Assembly (NCBI GenBank): GCA_014871385.1
Contig: CM026424.1
Location: 17,693,542-17,757,541, forward strand
Reading direction: 5' to 3'
From: Ceratodon purpureus
Lineage: Eukaryota; Streptophyta; Bryopsida; Pseudoditrichales; Ditrichaceae
DNA: 64,000 bases
In this document: one piece after another, positions 11,721 to 23,974 of the stretch
Numbering within the stretch: position 1 is the first letter of the stretch
Layout: each line of letters begins with the position of its first letter
Translations under genes and position numbers: made by a program
Notes under the pieces: generated by a model
Database searches by the model: none
Told to the model about the DNA's origin: nothing
What the model saw: the letters and a program-made list of their open reading frames with translations, nothing else

Positions 11721-13261
11721 GACCAATTATAAAATTCATTATCATTGCAACGATAATTTTTTATTACAAATCAGATATATAAAAGCTAAGGTAACACCAT
11801 ATTTAATAATTCCAGAGATTTTGAAGTGCTAAGGACTCTAGTCAATTAGAGTAAACCACCTTTGAGAAAACTAAAATCCTAATACATGTTGGATAACAGC
11901 AATATTTTGATTTAACAATCTATAGTGGGTGTAAAAATTATTCTCCTTGATTGGAAGAGTAATACTTTCATAAAGGAGAAATTTTCCCAATTTATCATAC
12001 ATGGTGTTAAATATTCCTAGTTTTTGGACCTAAGAATAGAGTGATCCTATAAACAATTGATAATATCAATGTATCATCTTTTGAGGTATAAGAAAAAAAA
12101 TTTATAAAGTATGAAATTGGTTTATATTTATCACACACCTAAGCTATTAACCCCTAAAGTTCCTTGTGTTTTTGGGAGCTTGAAACCTCAAAACTGTGAT
12201 TTTCTACCTCTATGCACCCCCGGGAGTGTGAACCAATTTTATTTTTATTTTTATAGACTTTCAACTGTAAGATCTTGTAACTAAGCTTATTTGTAGTTAG
12301 AGTTCCAAAAATTGACCGTTGGATGTTTATCATTTCCAAGATCGTAACATCCAAAGTTTGTGCAAAAGTTTTTTAGGTGTTGCTCAGGAGGCATTGTCTC
12401 CACGGTGCAAAGGGGGACTTGAAGATTGTTACCCCAAACATTTTGCTCACATTTTTTTCCATGTTGATAACTAATTTGGGTATACTCATGCGAAACTTTA
12501 GAGACTCATTACTCTTTCTTGACCTTCATGCAATTTATTCTCTAGAAAAAGGTCTAAAATCAACGATATAGTAAAACATGCATCACATTAGCTAAATTTG
12601 GTTTAAGAATAAATAGAACGGTTGTGAGGTGCCATTATAAGTTTATGAATTTTCTAAAAAAAAAAGAATTAAAAAATTCTTAAATCTCAAATTTTGAGAG
12701 AAAAAAATATAAAATTACTTTCAAATTGGAAGCTTGATGTTGGAAAATTTTAAGGGGTACCCTTGTAAAATCTGCAAAGATTTCATCATGGGTCACTTTG
12801 AACTTTGAACAGGTGTCTGGTTAACGACATGTTACCCAAAAAAAAATTCGAAAAATTGTCAATTACAAAAAGTTTTTTTTAGCCTTAGTTGGGCTTGAAA
12901 GCGATATTTTGAGTTTTAAAATTCTCAAATTGGACAATGACTTTGTAAATTTTTTTACACACACCTTGTAGTATAGGGAACATGTAGTACAAATCTTAGG
13001 CAAAAATATTAATTTTAACCCCTTCATCTAGGCTGCCCGAAATAGCAAAAGCCATTTTGGCTTTCTTGGATCTTTAGGGGTTAAGCATTTAAGCCCTTCT
13101 TTGGGATATTTGAGAATGGACTTTTAAGAACATAGTACTTTTCTTATATTTAGGTAATGGATTTATATTTTCTATTTTCATTATACTTGTATTACAAAAT
13201 TGTCCCAAAATTGAAATTTATATAATGTGGAAAGTCTTGTTTATTGAATTGCAAGAAGTCA

Positions 13262-13264
<3 letters not shown>
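11721..13264. other. AT-rich intergenic DNA
   Basis: No gene, terminal repeat or tandem array is recognised. Short ORFs here lack family motifs and have the base composition of random AT-rich DNA. Confidence 0.5.

Positions 13265-13332
<68 letters not shown>
13265..13332. repeat. (AT)n microsatellite
   Basis: Alternating A and T for about 68 bp. It yields a spurious Ile-Tyr repeat ORF. Confidence 0.95.
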
Positions 13333-13335
<3 letters not shown>

Positions 13336-15817
13336 GGTGTGCTACAGTATTCTGTTCTCTGTAGACGATGCATTGAAAGTCAATACTCGAAGTTGACATG
13401 GCCGAAGTTGAAGTATTCCTATCGTTTCAGGACACAACCGAGCCTTTCATATTATACTGTCATAGTCCAGGGCTTAGTGTATTTGCATCTTCAGTAGGTC
13501 CTCTATACTTGTTGAAGATCGGAAGTTAGAAATTGTGTGCGACACGATGCTGCTGCATAGACCGGCATAGTGCACCGAAAGTTTCCCATACCTGACCTTT
13601 TTCAGGAAGTGCAGTTGGCACAGCCGAAATTGGTCTTTGTAAATGTAACTCAATGATCTCCTATCCCTCGGGTTAATAATTAACCTTGCATCAAAGATTG
13701 CAGTCACTGATTGTGCATCTTCTGTGGGATTTGCTATTTTAAATTGCGTAATCCAGGATCGAGAAGTATATGTGACTACTTAGGAGCCAACCGTACACTT
13801 GGTCGCTGAGTGTCCAACTACAATATAAGAATCGGTAGATTTCATCGTCACTTGATGTCCGTGGATTCATGGCGGTATTGTTGCACACCACGAAAATACT
13901 CAAGACATCTCATTGTGAAGTCAAAACTTGTAGATTTTGGCGAGGGAGTGATGGAGCTCATGCAGCAGATACAGCCCTTTCTGTTGGGGACGAGGATGGT
14001 GTACACTGCTGCCTATTCCGATGCTCTTCGATCTGCCCAACTATGCTACAGTTTCAAGGTTAGGTGGCAACTTGCAAGCTCTGAGGAGCTACTGTAGTGT
14101 AACATTGGCCTGGCCAGTAGCGTAGTTATCTCTTGACCATTGCACACTCAGCTCTTTGAGTCAATTCTTGTGCGCTTACGGTGAGGAGGGCGTGGAAAGA
14201 AGCGCAGCAATCACATCGGTGCCGCAACATCTGACTTCCACTGTGGAGGGCCCCACCCAGCAGACGTTTCTTTTCTCCTTTGGTGTCTTCAAACATGGCA
14301 ACAGAAGGAAGTACGCTTTGCTCTTTGAGTTTAACAGAGTGGTCTACAGTGAACTCAAATCGATTCTTTCTGAAATCATTGTGCATATATATTTTAAAAA
14401 TTTGATTTTGAGTAATTCAACTATAGGATATTGTAGGATATTGTTCAAAGCCATCTAATTAGTCTACTATACCTATCAAGGGTTATCAAATTTGACCGTA
14501 TGCATCTTGAAATATATTTAGTCAAAGTTCCATTTTAAATTTTTTATTACAGATTTTTAAATTTTTTATTTGTAATAACAGCATTTTAATTTCAGGCACA
14601 GCGACCCATTTCGGGCTTCTTGGAGCCGATCAGTTGTGCTTTAGCCGTTTTGAGGAATTTGTGAGGCATGCTTGTGTGTTATGTTAATGTTAATGTTACC
14701 TGAGGGTCATTGACAAGTACTTTTCTCAGAAAATAGTAGAATCTCAATTTCTGGTATATTTTTATACTTTTAAGAAAATAGAGGTAAGTTGACTTGTAAA
14801 GGGTGAGGTGTAAAGAACACTCACATTCAAACAAGCTATTTTGAGGGATGCACATTCCCATAGTCCATATATAAGGGAGAGTGCTCAATAATGGCTCAAA
14901 TTTCAGATTTTCTAATATGTAGTGCAGTAAGTAAACAAACAGTGTCAGCAATTGTCATGCATGGGGAAAGTAAATGGAAGGATAGTCAAAGTGGATTCAT
15001 CATTTCTAGACTTTTCTACAATTCACTATGAATTTTTGAAGGCAGTCTCATAGGTGTTTCTAAAATGGTGCCCTAATTTTGCACCCTATAATGTTTGCCG
15101 TGAGTACATGCTACTGTTGAGTGAAGAAGCTATTATGTACCTCTGGGTGAAGAAGCCTAGTGCTCCATTATTGGTACCGCTCCAGTTTTGAGCACTCTCC
15201 CTTAAACGCATCGCACCATTCCAACAGCACTTCCAAAAAAGAGGTCAATTTTTTGCTTTGTTCTTACAGAAGTAAAATGTCTTAAATGAATCAAAATCGA
15301 GTTTAGCAATCTCGAACGAACCAATTCAAGTTCTTAATCAGTTCATAAGCTTCGGATTCCCTACGTTCTGCTTGAATTAGCATCTCGTATCTGTTTCTGA
15401 ATCTTCGTGGATTACATTATCTTTTTGTATCTGTAGTCAAGAATGGGATTCTTAGCAATTTAGCAATTGCTAACAAGCCAAGTGTAGCTAATAACCCCTA
15501 ATTAGTTTATGAGCCAAGTGTAGCTTTCTGCTTGAATTAGCTTCTCGTTCCCTTGAGATTCTCGCAATAGAGCAATATTTAACCTGCACATTGACATGAA
15601 TTTACTCTTCCCGATTGAAGAGATTTTGGTTTTTATCTAACTATGGACGTCGTTGCAATGTGCAATGAAGTGAGAGTACTTTCAAGGATTGTGAGAGTGA
15701 AAGCAAAGATAAATTCATTCTAGGTGAGTATCGAGTAATGCGAATTATTCATAAATTTTGATAGCCCAAAGTTTATACATGTGCTTATGTCATTGTGGGT
15801 CGTTTGCAGGATTCAAA
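13333..15817. other. Intergenic, nothing recognised
   Basis: Mixed-composition DNA. ORFs of up to 100 codons at 13810-14097 and 14126-14458 overlap in several frames and show no family motif. A strip at 15430-15560 contains two copies of AGCCAAGTGTAGCT and two of CTGCTTGAATTAGC, so it carries a small local duplication. Confidence 0.4.
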
Positions 15818-17514
15818 ATGGTAGGAGCTTTACTGGGGTATGCGTATGGAGCTAGTATCACTTTAAAGCTGCATCAGAATTCGTTATCACCGAAACCATT
15901 CCACAATCCTCAGCTAGGTTGCAACAACCCGTCCCTCAAAAGAATTGTCGCCAATGTCAATAGCACTTCCAGACGAGCAAATCTCAGGAGAAGGCAATCC
16001 CTTGGAAATGGAAAGCAACAACGTGATACTCGCCTTTCATGCTCTTTTGAATCCAACTTCACCGACACTTTCCGTGATGCTGGCATCGAAGTCGTCAAAT
16101 CTCTTGAGGAAGCCGAGACTCAGTCCCTCAAAGCCGTCTCTGAAGTCGAAGACTTGCTTGCAGAAGCTGACAAGGGGGAGCCTCAAGACTCCAAGAAGAA
16201 GGTACCTCATTTACCACAAATTAGTACTCTCAAATAGCAATGCATCTTCATTCGCAAGAACATGATTGATGAATGTCGTGATTTCAAACAGTGTTGCTCT
16301 CCAAAAGCAAACAGTATTGCACACAATAACAATGTATCTTTGTTTATAGAGAACCGATTGCAAGGATACATTGATGAATGTCGTTCTGATTTTAGACAGT
16401 ACTCGCAGAAGCAATTAGCACTATCAATGCATCTTACTCTCAGAGAGAATCAAATGCAAGAACAAGATTGATGAACTTCGTTATGATTTCAAACAGTACT
16501 TTCAGAAGCAAATAGTTTCTCACACATTGCTTTCAATAACAATGCATCTTCACTCATATACTTCCAGAGAGAATCGACTGCGAGTACAAGATTGATGAAT
16601 ATAGTACTTCGTGATGTCAAACAGTACTTTCAATGGCAATGCATCTTTCTTAACATACTCTCAGAGAGAATCGAATGCGAGAATAAGGTTGGTGAGATTT
16701 TACGAAAGAGATCGTTTCAGTGAATGTGATAATCCAATGCCATTGGGATTGCGGGGTGCAGGTGGTAGAGTTAGAACCAGGGTCAGCAGTGACAGCGGTG
16801 AGAGAGGCATTAGAGACGATATGGACAGAAGAGAAGATTGAAGCCGATCCACTTCGTTTGCTAGAGCCAGAGGAGGTGATGGTGGCAGCAGCCAAAGTGG
16901 CAGAGGCATTAGAAGGGGAGGAAGAAGGGCACGTTCCAGGGCAAATGTACTTCCACATGCTGGAGCTTGTGTCTCCATTAGCAGCGCCTGTGATGGTGCA
17001 AGACTTCAGCGAAATAGTGGAGTCTTCAGACGACGAAGAAGAGGAAGTCGTGGGATTCATGATGCACGCAGATACAGTGGAGCATTTCAAGAAACCGCCC
17101 GTGGTGGAAGAAGTGCGCTCGTTTTTGTCCAAACAATTTATATCTCACCAAAACTATTTTCTATTTATACCAAAATGTATCAAGTATAATGTACTTTATA
17201 TTTATACCAGTACTTTAATTTTCTCGGAATTGCAACAAAACACGAGGCCAACCAACATGGCGCAGGTTGGGTTCCACTATTGCCTCAAGGGTGAACCATT
17301 GTCTCGGAGGGTGGGGACCTCCTATATAAGCGTCTTGTACTTGTGCCAAGAATCAATTCTCTTGATATCCTCAAGCTTCTATTGGCGATTTGCATTTGAG
17401 AGCTCTCCCACCTTCTTCTTCTTGGTTGAGGGAGGTATCCGGATTGGGACAAGTGTTGTTCGTGATCAATCGCTTTTGAAGTTGTGCGAAATATACTTGC
17501 GGAGGAGAGAGTAA
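15818..17514 (+). CDS. Hypothetical, possibly plastid-targeted protein, two exons
   Basis: A reading frame opens at ATG 15818. The first 128 codons end at 16201 before a GTACCT donor. A likely acceptor TGCAG at 16757-16761 leads in frame into an acidic exon that stays open to 17514. The first exon starts MVGALLGYAYG and continues Ser/Arg-rich and acid-poor, like a chloroplast transit peptide. It then becomes helical and acidic (EVVKSLEEAETQSLKAVSEVEDLL). Exon 2 (VVELEPGSAVTAVREALETIW, with an ESSDDEEEEVV stretch) keeps a coding-like composition to about 17130. After that the codons turn AT-rich, so the true end or a further donor is probably near there. No family is recognised. The intron is full of tandem repeats. 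The gene model is moderate and the function unknown. Confidence 0.4.
16240..16700 (+). repeat. Tandem repeats inside an intron, about 4 units
   Basis: Four diverged copies of a unit of about 100-130 bp contain CAATGCATCTT, CTCAGAGAGAATCGAATGC, AAGATTGATGAATGTCGT and TTTCAAACAGTACTTTCAGAAGCAA. The TGATGAATGTCGT-type cores lie near 16265, 16371, 16467 and 16593. They fill most of the intron at 16202-16761. Confidence 0.75.
17323..17330 (+). promoter_or_regulatory. TATA-box candidate
   Basis: TATATAAG lies in a GC-richer context (CTCC-TATATAAGCG), about 200 bp before the small ORF at 17530. A start of transcription near 17355-17360 would give a leader of about 170 bases. Confidence 0.4.
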
Positions 17515-17529
17515 AAACTCAACCACGCC

Positions 17530-17676
17530 ATGGACGCACGTCGCCGGGTTGCAGTGAAAAACCACAACAATGGCGTTGGCAACCTTGTGGTGTTTGGCAT
17601 ATCTTTGGTCTCAATGATTGCGATAGGCATATACATGTACGATGTCTACAACAACATCATATCCGCAATGCAATAG
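17530..17676 (+). CDS. Candidate 48-residue single-pass membrane protein
   Basis: ATG at 17530 sits in a good plant start context (CGCCATGG). The 48-residue product begins MDARRRVAVKNHNNGVGN. A hydrophobic stretch of about 18-20 residues (LVVFGISLVSMIAIGIYM) follows and it ends DVYNNIISAMQ before TAG. The layout is a short basic head, one membrane helix and a short polar tail, as in many small organelle or ER membrane subunits. A TATA-like box lies about 200 bp upstream. No family is recognised and no second exon is evident. It could be a small host gene or a chance ORF within an old repeat. Confidence 0.35.
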   Translation: MDARRRVAVKNHNNGVGNLVVFGISLVSMIAIGIYMYDVYNNIISAMQ

Positions 17677-18923
17677 ACTTAAGTAACCGGTGTGCAAAGT
17701 GGACACCACACATATGTATCACACATGCTTGGGGCATGTTTTGGAGGAAGAATCAATCCCCTCCCCACCCAATTATAATAAAAAGCGACTTTGTTATGGC
17801 ACACTTATCTCGTTCTTGGATTCTCTTATGATTCACCTCACGTTCTTTTCTAGATGCATCTAATCATTGGATCGGAAGAGACAAGCTGTGTATCACAACT
17901 TAGCAAGTTTTTCATTTGTTGAAGCCGCAAATGCCCGTTATGAGACCACTTTTGATGCTTGAGGGATGCAAAGTGAATACTTGATTAAAATTTGAACAAC
18001 AAATCCTACAACGCCGTAAAACATGCAAAGGCGGGGTGCTCATTCCGTGTACCTCTAGGCTCTAGGCTTGGTGGTGTAATTGCTGGTAGAACATAGTTGT
18101 GGATTCAGCTCCATCCACACACCTCGGTGCTAGAATATAGTGCTCTCTAGCATGGCGAATTCTCGAAAGCCTCAAGTGCCTATTTGTCAAGAAAATTAGT
18201 TGATATATTTGAGAGACAATATTTCTCAAGTGCATATAATAGTAAATTCTACACACCATTTATAACAAAAGGCACTACACAATAAAAAGACGTAAAACTT
18301 AAGGACTGCCAATTCACTCACGTTGTTCGACATGGCAGATGACCCGTCGTTTGGCACCACAGACGGGAGTTGCACGTCTTCCATCGGAAGAGCTCCATCA
18401 CCTGCTCGAACTTCCTCGACCGGAGAAGGAGCTACCGGCGATCGTCTTCAGCTCTTGTGGATTGCAGACTTGCCCTTTCCATGCACTGCCCTTGCTCCAG
18501 CAGCAGAAGCAGGTAGAGCGCTCGGTATGCCACGCACTATTCTTCTGGTGCGGCACCAACGAAGTACAATGCACATCTGTTTGTGCACATTCGGCGGTAA
18601 ATGTAACACCAAGGCAGAGCATTAACGTCCCATGACATCACCATCACTTGCGAGCTCCGTAGCTTGATGAACAAGAAGCTTGGTGAGAATGCAGCCGGCG
18701 AAAACGGCAGCGTTGAAGCGGGAAGCGGGAATGATCACGATGAAGCGGGAAGCGGGAATGAGGACGATGAAGCGAGAAAGATGAAACGGGCCGCCAACCA
18801 ACAAAACATCGAATGAATCAAATTTTGTGCCTTCTGTTCAATCTGCTCTGCTTTGTCCTTTAAATTGTGCTCTTTCTATTGGGAGAATTAACCATTTTTT
18901 GTGTTGTCCATATGTTGTAGAAG
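17677..18923. other. Intergenic, possible upstream part of the pogo-like element
   Basis: A Cys-rich frame at 18339-18635 and a Gly/Asp/Glu-rich frame at about 18651-18815, containing two copies of EAGSGN, could be remnants of an element's leader exon, but neither is assigned. A 22-bp string around TATTTGAGAGACAATAT at 18202 also occurs near 10480. Confidence 0.3.
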
Positions 18924-20445
18924 ATGGCTGCCCCTCGCATGCCGTTTGTTGAAATCCCAGAAAACATCCGCCATCTCCAACAAGTCTCCACATTGAGCGT
19001 GCAAAAATCTGTAATTCTTTGGATGGTTGAGGATGAGACACTGCGAGGAAACGAGGGCCTCAACGCCAGGACCATTCAGCAGTTCCCTGAACATTTTCGA
19101 GGTCAATGTGCTGCAAACTTAGTCAAGGCCAATCGTTGGTGGCGACAGCGCCACGAGTTTACAAATGAAGGTACTCTTGGATCTATTTCATGCTCCCGTG
19201 GTCTTGTGCAAAAAAAAAGACGCTTATATCCTAAAGCCAAAGCAGGTCGGGGACAAGAACAAAGTGCATGGGTCGAGTATTTGTATCCAAGGGTCCTTGA
19301 GCAGTATAGAAAATCAGGAGTTAAGTTTTCTGCTAAACTTCTTCGTGAGTTAGCATTGTCTATTCTAACTACACCCGATTCTGAGTTTAATATTCATTCC
19401 ATTGATCCAAAAGATAATATTTTGCTAACAGCAAAAATTACTAACAGTTGGATCCAACAGTTCATGGATTCACAAAACATAGTACTTTTATCACAACGTG
19501 GTAGGTTGATATGCACTCCCTCAAAAGAATTGCATATAGAAATGCACACTGCATTTCATATGGGAGTCTTACGGAGAGGTTTCTTGTCAGGAATCTTTCA
19601 TGAACATCTTATGGAGAACTTAGATGAAACTCACTTTGTTATTAATTTAGATAATGGTAAGACTCTGGAATTCCGTGGTGACACATCTGTAAAATATACA
19701 GATGTTGTCTCGGGAGGAGAGTCTATGACTCTTGTTGTTAGGATTTCTGGGGGGCGCCGTTCCACTATAGAAGCTCCTATGATCATTTTTACAAATGAAA
19801 ATAGAAGCTATCCTATTCGGGGGTTAATTGACAATGTTCCTGGAGTCACTTACAGGTCTGGCCCTAAAGGTTGGATGGATCAGTCTATTATGCCTGAGTT
19901 TTTTCTAGATCCCCGTGCATATCAAGGTGATCTTCATGGACAACAAAAAATAGTTTGGTTGGACAATTGTAGTGGTCACACACTAACACCTAGACTAGAA
20001 GCAATTCTAACTTCAAAAAATACTAAACTAAATTACTTACCTCCATGTTCTACTCACTTGTATCAACCTGCTTACACATTTATAATTTCAAAAATTAAGG
20101 ACTCTTGGACTAGGAAATGGGAAGCAAAAAAAAACAGAATTGATACAAGCCAATCGATGGCAAGATCAAGCCCGTGTAGATGGTCAATGGTCATGGAAGT
20201 TAATTAATCCTAGCAAACGTTTTTTCCTTGAATTAGCTGCTTTTTGTGTTGATGATGTTAATAGGGAGGTAGATCATGATAACATTTCATATGCTAGAAA
20301 AGCTATGATAAGATGTGGTTTAGCATTAGGGCTTGATGGTACTTGGAGTGTTGCTCAATTATTCCCCCATTTACAGGAAATTGTTGGCAAACACTTGCAA
20401 TACTTCCAAGGCCAAGAAGTGCCTCCATTTGTTAGGGCACCATAA
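18924..20445 (+). pseudogene. pogo/Tc1-like DDE transposase, inactive
   Basis: The frame from ATG 18924 reads as a DDE_1-type transposase of the pogo/Fot1 branch of Tc1/mariner. An N-terminal DNA-binding region (residues 1-150) is followed by the catalytic core. The first Asp is in NLDETHF (near 19620) and the second in WLDNCSGHT (near 19960). The third acidic residue, normally in a QPLD or QPAD string after LPP, is Tyr here (LPPCSTHLYQPAY, near 20060), so the catalytic triad is broken by what looks like one base change. A one-base expansion of the A run near 20128-20136 shifts the frame; the rest continues in another frame to 20445 (WQDQARVDGQWSW to VPPFVRAP). No terminal repeats with TA duplications were convincingly located. 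It is a dead DNA transposon gene. Confidence 0.75.
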
Positions 20446-20514
20446 ATTGTAAGATTTATTTGTTTGTATATTTGAGATGTTGAGATATAAATAAAGCTTT
20501 GATTTGTATTTCAT

Positions 20515-20615
20515 TTTATTTATGTAAGCTCTAAGTTATGTAAGCTCTATGTTATGTATGTTTTATGTTATGTATTCTCTATGTTATATATGCTCTATTT
20601 TATATTTATTTATTA
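20515..20615 (+). repeat. Short tandem repeat, TATGTAAGCTCTATGT type
   Basis: Five or six units of about 18 bp, variants of TTATGTAAGCTCTATG, follow the transposase frame by about 70 bp. Confidence 0.6.
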
Positions 20616-21098
20616 CTTATTATGGTGTTAAGTGCTCTATAATTTGCTTTGTTTTATTCTTGATATAATGAAATTCAAATGAATCTCTCCTTTAGCATGT
20701 TGCATTGTGATTTTTTGTGCCATTTATCAAAGAAAATTATCTATGTATGTATTTTGCATTCTCAAAGTTAAGTTCCATGAAATTCAATTTTGATATACCA
20801 AATTTCAAACATATCATAATTCTTATGAGGTTCTCAAAATCTGCCTCCAAATTTTTATTTGAATTTCTACAAAAAATTTCATCTAACACTAAATGCGCTT
20901 ATGTAGAATTTCAAATTTACAAATTAGTACAAATAGTGTTAGAGTTGACAATTAGTGTTCTAATACTAATTGGTCAATTGACATTTAGTGTTTCCGTCGG
21001 CTAATAGTGTTTTCAACACTAATCTACCTATTTAGTGTAGATGTATTCCTCAGATGATAATACATTGATTGCTTAAAATAAAAATTTAAAAAATTTAA

Positions 21099-21103
<5 letters not shown>
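20616..21103. other. AT-rich flank with repeated TTAGTGTT words
   Basis: Between 20930 and 21050 the word TAGTGTT or its complement AACACTA occurs about seven times, including inverted pairs. It may be the decayed right end of a transposon, perhaps that of the pogo-like element. No matching left end is clear. Confidence 0.3.

Positions 21104-21166
<63 letters not shown>
21104..21166. repeat. (AT)n microsatellite
   Basis: About 63 bp of alternating A and T. Confidence 0.95.
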
Positions 21167-21169
<3 letters not shown>

Positions 21170-23052
21170 CCATTATTGAGCACCTTACCATGTCGGAGCC
21201 CAACCACATTCTCGAGGGAGCGTTGTGACGAGGATGGCGTCTTGTCCAAGACTGGTGGCCTCCGAAGTCAACATATGGTATGACTGTTCATCCTCCTCCG
21301 ACGGAGTCGAGCACTGTGTACCAATTCTTCACCCCATTGCCGAGCTGCCGAAAGACTAACTTCGCTATGTAACCCTCTACCTCGCTCATTGCTTTTTTCC
21401 TGATCTGACTGCTGCGGCGGTCCATTGCCGCTACGAGAGCTACGCATCAGCCGTGTTGATTCGAAACATGTATACCGATGCTTTCCCCGTTTGTACTGCA
21501 AATGCCGAAGGAAGGAATTTCTGAGAGAGGTAAAATTACTCACAGTTTAGTGGCTTCCGGTTGGATGTCTATGTGAGTTCTTTGGACACAGCCGAGTATG
21601 CCCAGACATATTTAGAGTAGGCTTTATTTCTTTAAGCATCTCTAGCATCAGCACGGATCTGTTTGCTTACAGAGGACTAGGGCTTGCGGAATGCTAGTGT
21701 GTCTGGTCTTGCAATTTCCGTCGCAATGCAGCAGTTTCAGTCCGATCCTTTAGGATTCTTCGTGCACACCTATTGGGTCTCTCGGTCGGGATGCTGTAGA
21801 GGGTCGAAAGCATGGGCCTTGAAAATCTGAACTCACTGTGTTTATGTAATTATTTTAGAATCAATGGTTATTGACAAGTGGATGTTATTGACAACAGTAT
21901 CAGAGCGCCTGCTGTTGTGTGGCGGACTCTTACCCTTTGGCGGCTTCGGCGGAAACGCTGCAACTTTGCTGTAGAGTTCTTTCGACGCGCTGGCCAAGAA
22001 CTGCTAGGTCACGACCTACTCTCGTCTTGTATAATTGATGTTATGAAAGCAAATTTTGTTATTTGAAACTTATTTTTCACAACCATAGTTTAAGTGTGAA
22101 GATGTTGTGTTGTGATGAAGTATAAGTTAGGAATAAGGGAAACAGTTATTAAACCGAGCATTGCCTAGAACTATTCACTTTGGATTCTTACCCATATCCT
22201 AAACATAAATATTTTTTTAAAAAAAAATTGTGCCCATTTCCTAGATTTTACACAAAAAAAAAAAATTAAAAAAAAAAAAAAAAAACCTCGTGTGATTGAT
22301 TTATGGTGATCACAAGCACTTCATATATAGTAATCTCCCGGTTAAGTAAGCGTATTTTTCACTAAAACTTTGGGTTCAAGATTTACTAGGTAAGCATATC
22401 ATGAATCATCATTTAGCATAAGTTCTGAAGGTTCATCTGTTTGGCTTTGAGGGAGACCACCCGGACTTTGCTCTAAAACGCTTCGTAGCGTTGTGATTCA
22501 TTGAGATGCTTTCCATTCGGGTTCTTTAACATTGGAGCAAAAGACAAGCTATTTGGGAGTAATCAATCTAAAGTACGCACCTACCAGCTAAGTATGCACA
22601 AACATCGCAGGTTCAAGTTGCGTAAAGTTCCATAAAGTTGCGTACATAAGCGGGCGACTATTGTACTGAACAGCACCACAAAGGTTAGCTCATAATTTCT
22701 AGTACAAGATATATCATAGTTCATGCAACCAACATCTAAAATGAACTATGAACTAATTTTTAGTGCCAAAAAGTAAGTGCAATTTGTAATTCTAGGCACT
22801 TAGGGAGTTAGGGGTTAATCCTAAACGTCTCCAACATCAAAATTCAACATTTGGATGAAGGGCAAAACTTTGAAGAGCCATAACTTCTTTGTCCAACGTT
22901 TGTTATTGACAGAATTTGTTGGGTTGAAACCAAATCAAGTATAGTTTCAATGATAAAATTGCATATACATCTAGGATGGTGTGAATTTATGGAATGCATG
23001 TTAGTGTAGGAATTTACCAAGCTGGATGCAAAAACTTGTGCTCATTAAATTA
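21167..23052. other. Intergenic, nothing recognised
   Basis: The 21170-22060 part has a higher GC content with no stable reading frame, like an old decayed element. Two A-rich runs lie at 22213-22284. The rest is AT-rich. Confidence 0.35.
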
Positions 23053-23471
23053 CAGTCTAACCTTGATAATGTCACCCTTGTTAATAGAACACCTTGATAT
23101 TGTCACCTAAAAATTTGAAACCGATTTTCATGGTGTAAAACTCCCTCGTTATTATCCCTGTCACCCTTGATAATGTCATTATTTTTCCAAAATCCGTAGT
23201 GTAAATGTGATAATATCAAATATGGATGGATGTATGGACAGATTATATAGATGAACAGACTTTGTGGATGGACAGATTGTATGGATGGACAAATTATATG
23301 GATGGACAATTGTATGAATGGACAGATTGTATGTATTTGGTTATACTCTAACCTTGATAATATCACATCATGCAGAAATCTTCAAAAAGTGACATTATCA
23401 AATATGTCACACCTTGTTTATATCACACTTTATGGTGAAACGGATGGTGTGATATTATCAAGGTTAGACTG
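23053..23471. mobile_element. mariner-type MITE (419 bp) with TA flanks
   Basis: The left end CAGTCTAACCTTGATAATGT follows TA at 23051-23052. The right end is its reverse complement (TATTATCAAGGTTAGACTG) and precedes TA at 23472-23473. The terminal repeats are about 27 bp. A third, internal copy of the TIR word lies at about 23344-23365. A TA target and CAGT-starting TIRs fit the Tc1/mariner superfamily. It has no transposase gene. Confidence 0.85.
23219..23330 (+). repeat. ATGGATGGACAGATTGT tandem repeat within the MITE
   Basis: Six or so imperfect copies of a 16-20-bp unit (ATGGATGGACAGATTGT) lie in the centre of the mariner-type MITE. Confidence 0.75.
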
Positions 23472-23974
23472 TATAGTGACAAATGAGAGCTTAAAATGAG
23501 AGGGAGGTCCAAAAAGTAAGTAACTTCCATCAAACAAGTGATGAATTTCAAACCCGTAACGAGCCTGATGAAGTCTGCAACCTGACACATACTCAGAATA
23601 ACAAAGCAAATGCTCCACATCCTTGGATGTCCCTTAAAATACTGCCCTTCCGCAGGGGCGCTGCTAGCAGATCCCGAGCACCGCTGAATCCAACTCCCCC
23701 CTCTTTCGTCCCCAAATCATTCACCATCGCCTGACTCAGGGCGCAAACTAATCACAACGAAACTCCCTAAACCCACAACAGGTCAAATTCAATCATACTA
23801 TTATTTTTATTCATCAACAAACCCCCGAATTTCGAACTTACACAGTAGGTGCAAGTGTAAGTACGACGACACGCGTCCCGATCTAGGCGTTGAAAACAGG
23901 CTTTGATTGTCTAGGTTCTTGAATTTTCGCTCAGAAACACGCAGCCGAGCTCCGCGGAGCTCTCAGCTGCAGCC

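Noticed and set aside
13225-13497. ORF with a long Ile-Tyr repeat
   Set aside because: Product of the (AT)n microsatellite.
17240-17530. TATA-containing segment considered as a solo long terminal repeat of a retrotransposon
   Set aside because: No matching second copy, no clear TG...CA ends with target duplication, and no primer-binding site were found.
18323-18635. Two overlapping plus-strand ORFs with several Cys residues
   Set aside because: Pairs of Cys do not form a recognisable zinc finger pattern. They may be part of the pogo-like element but cannot be supported.
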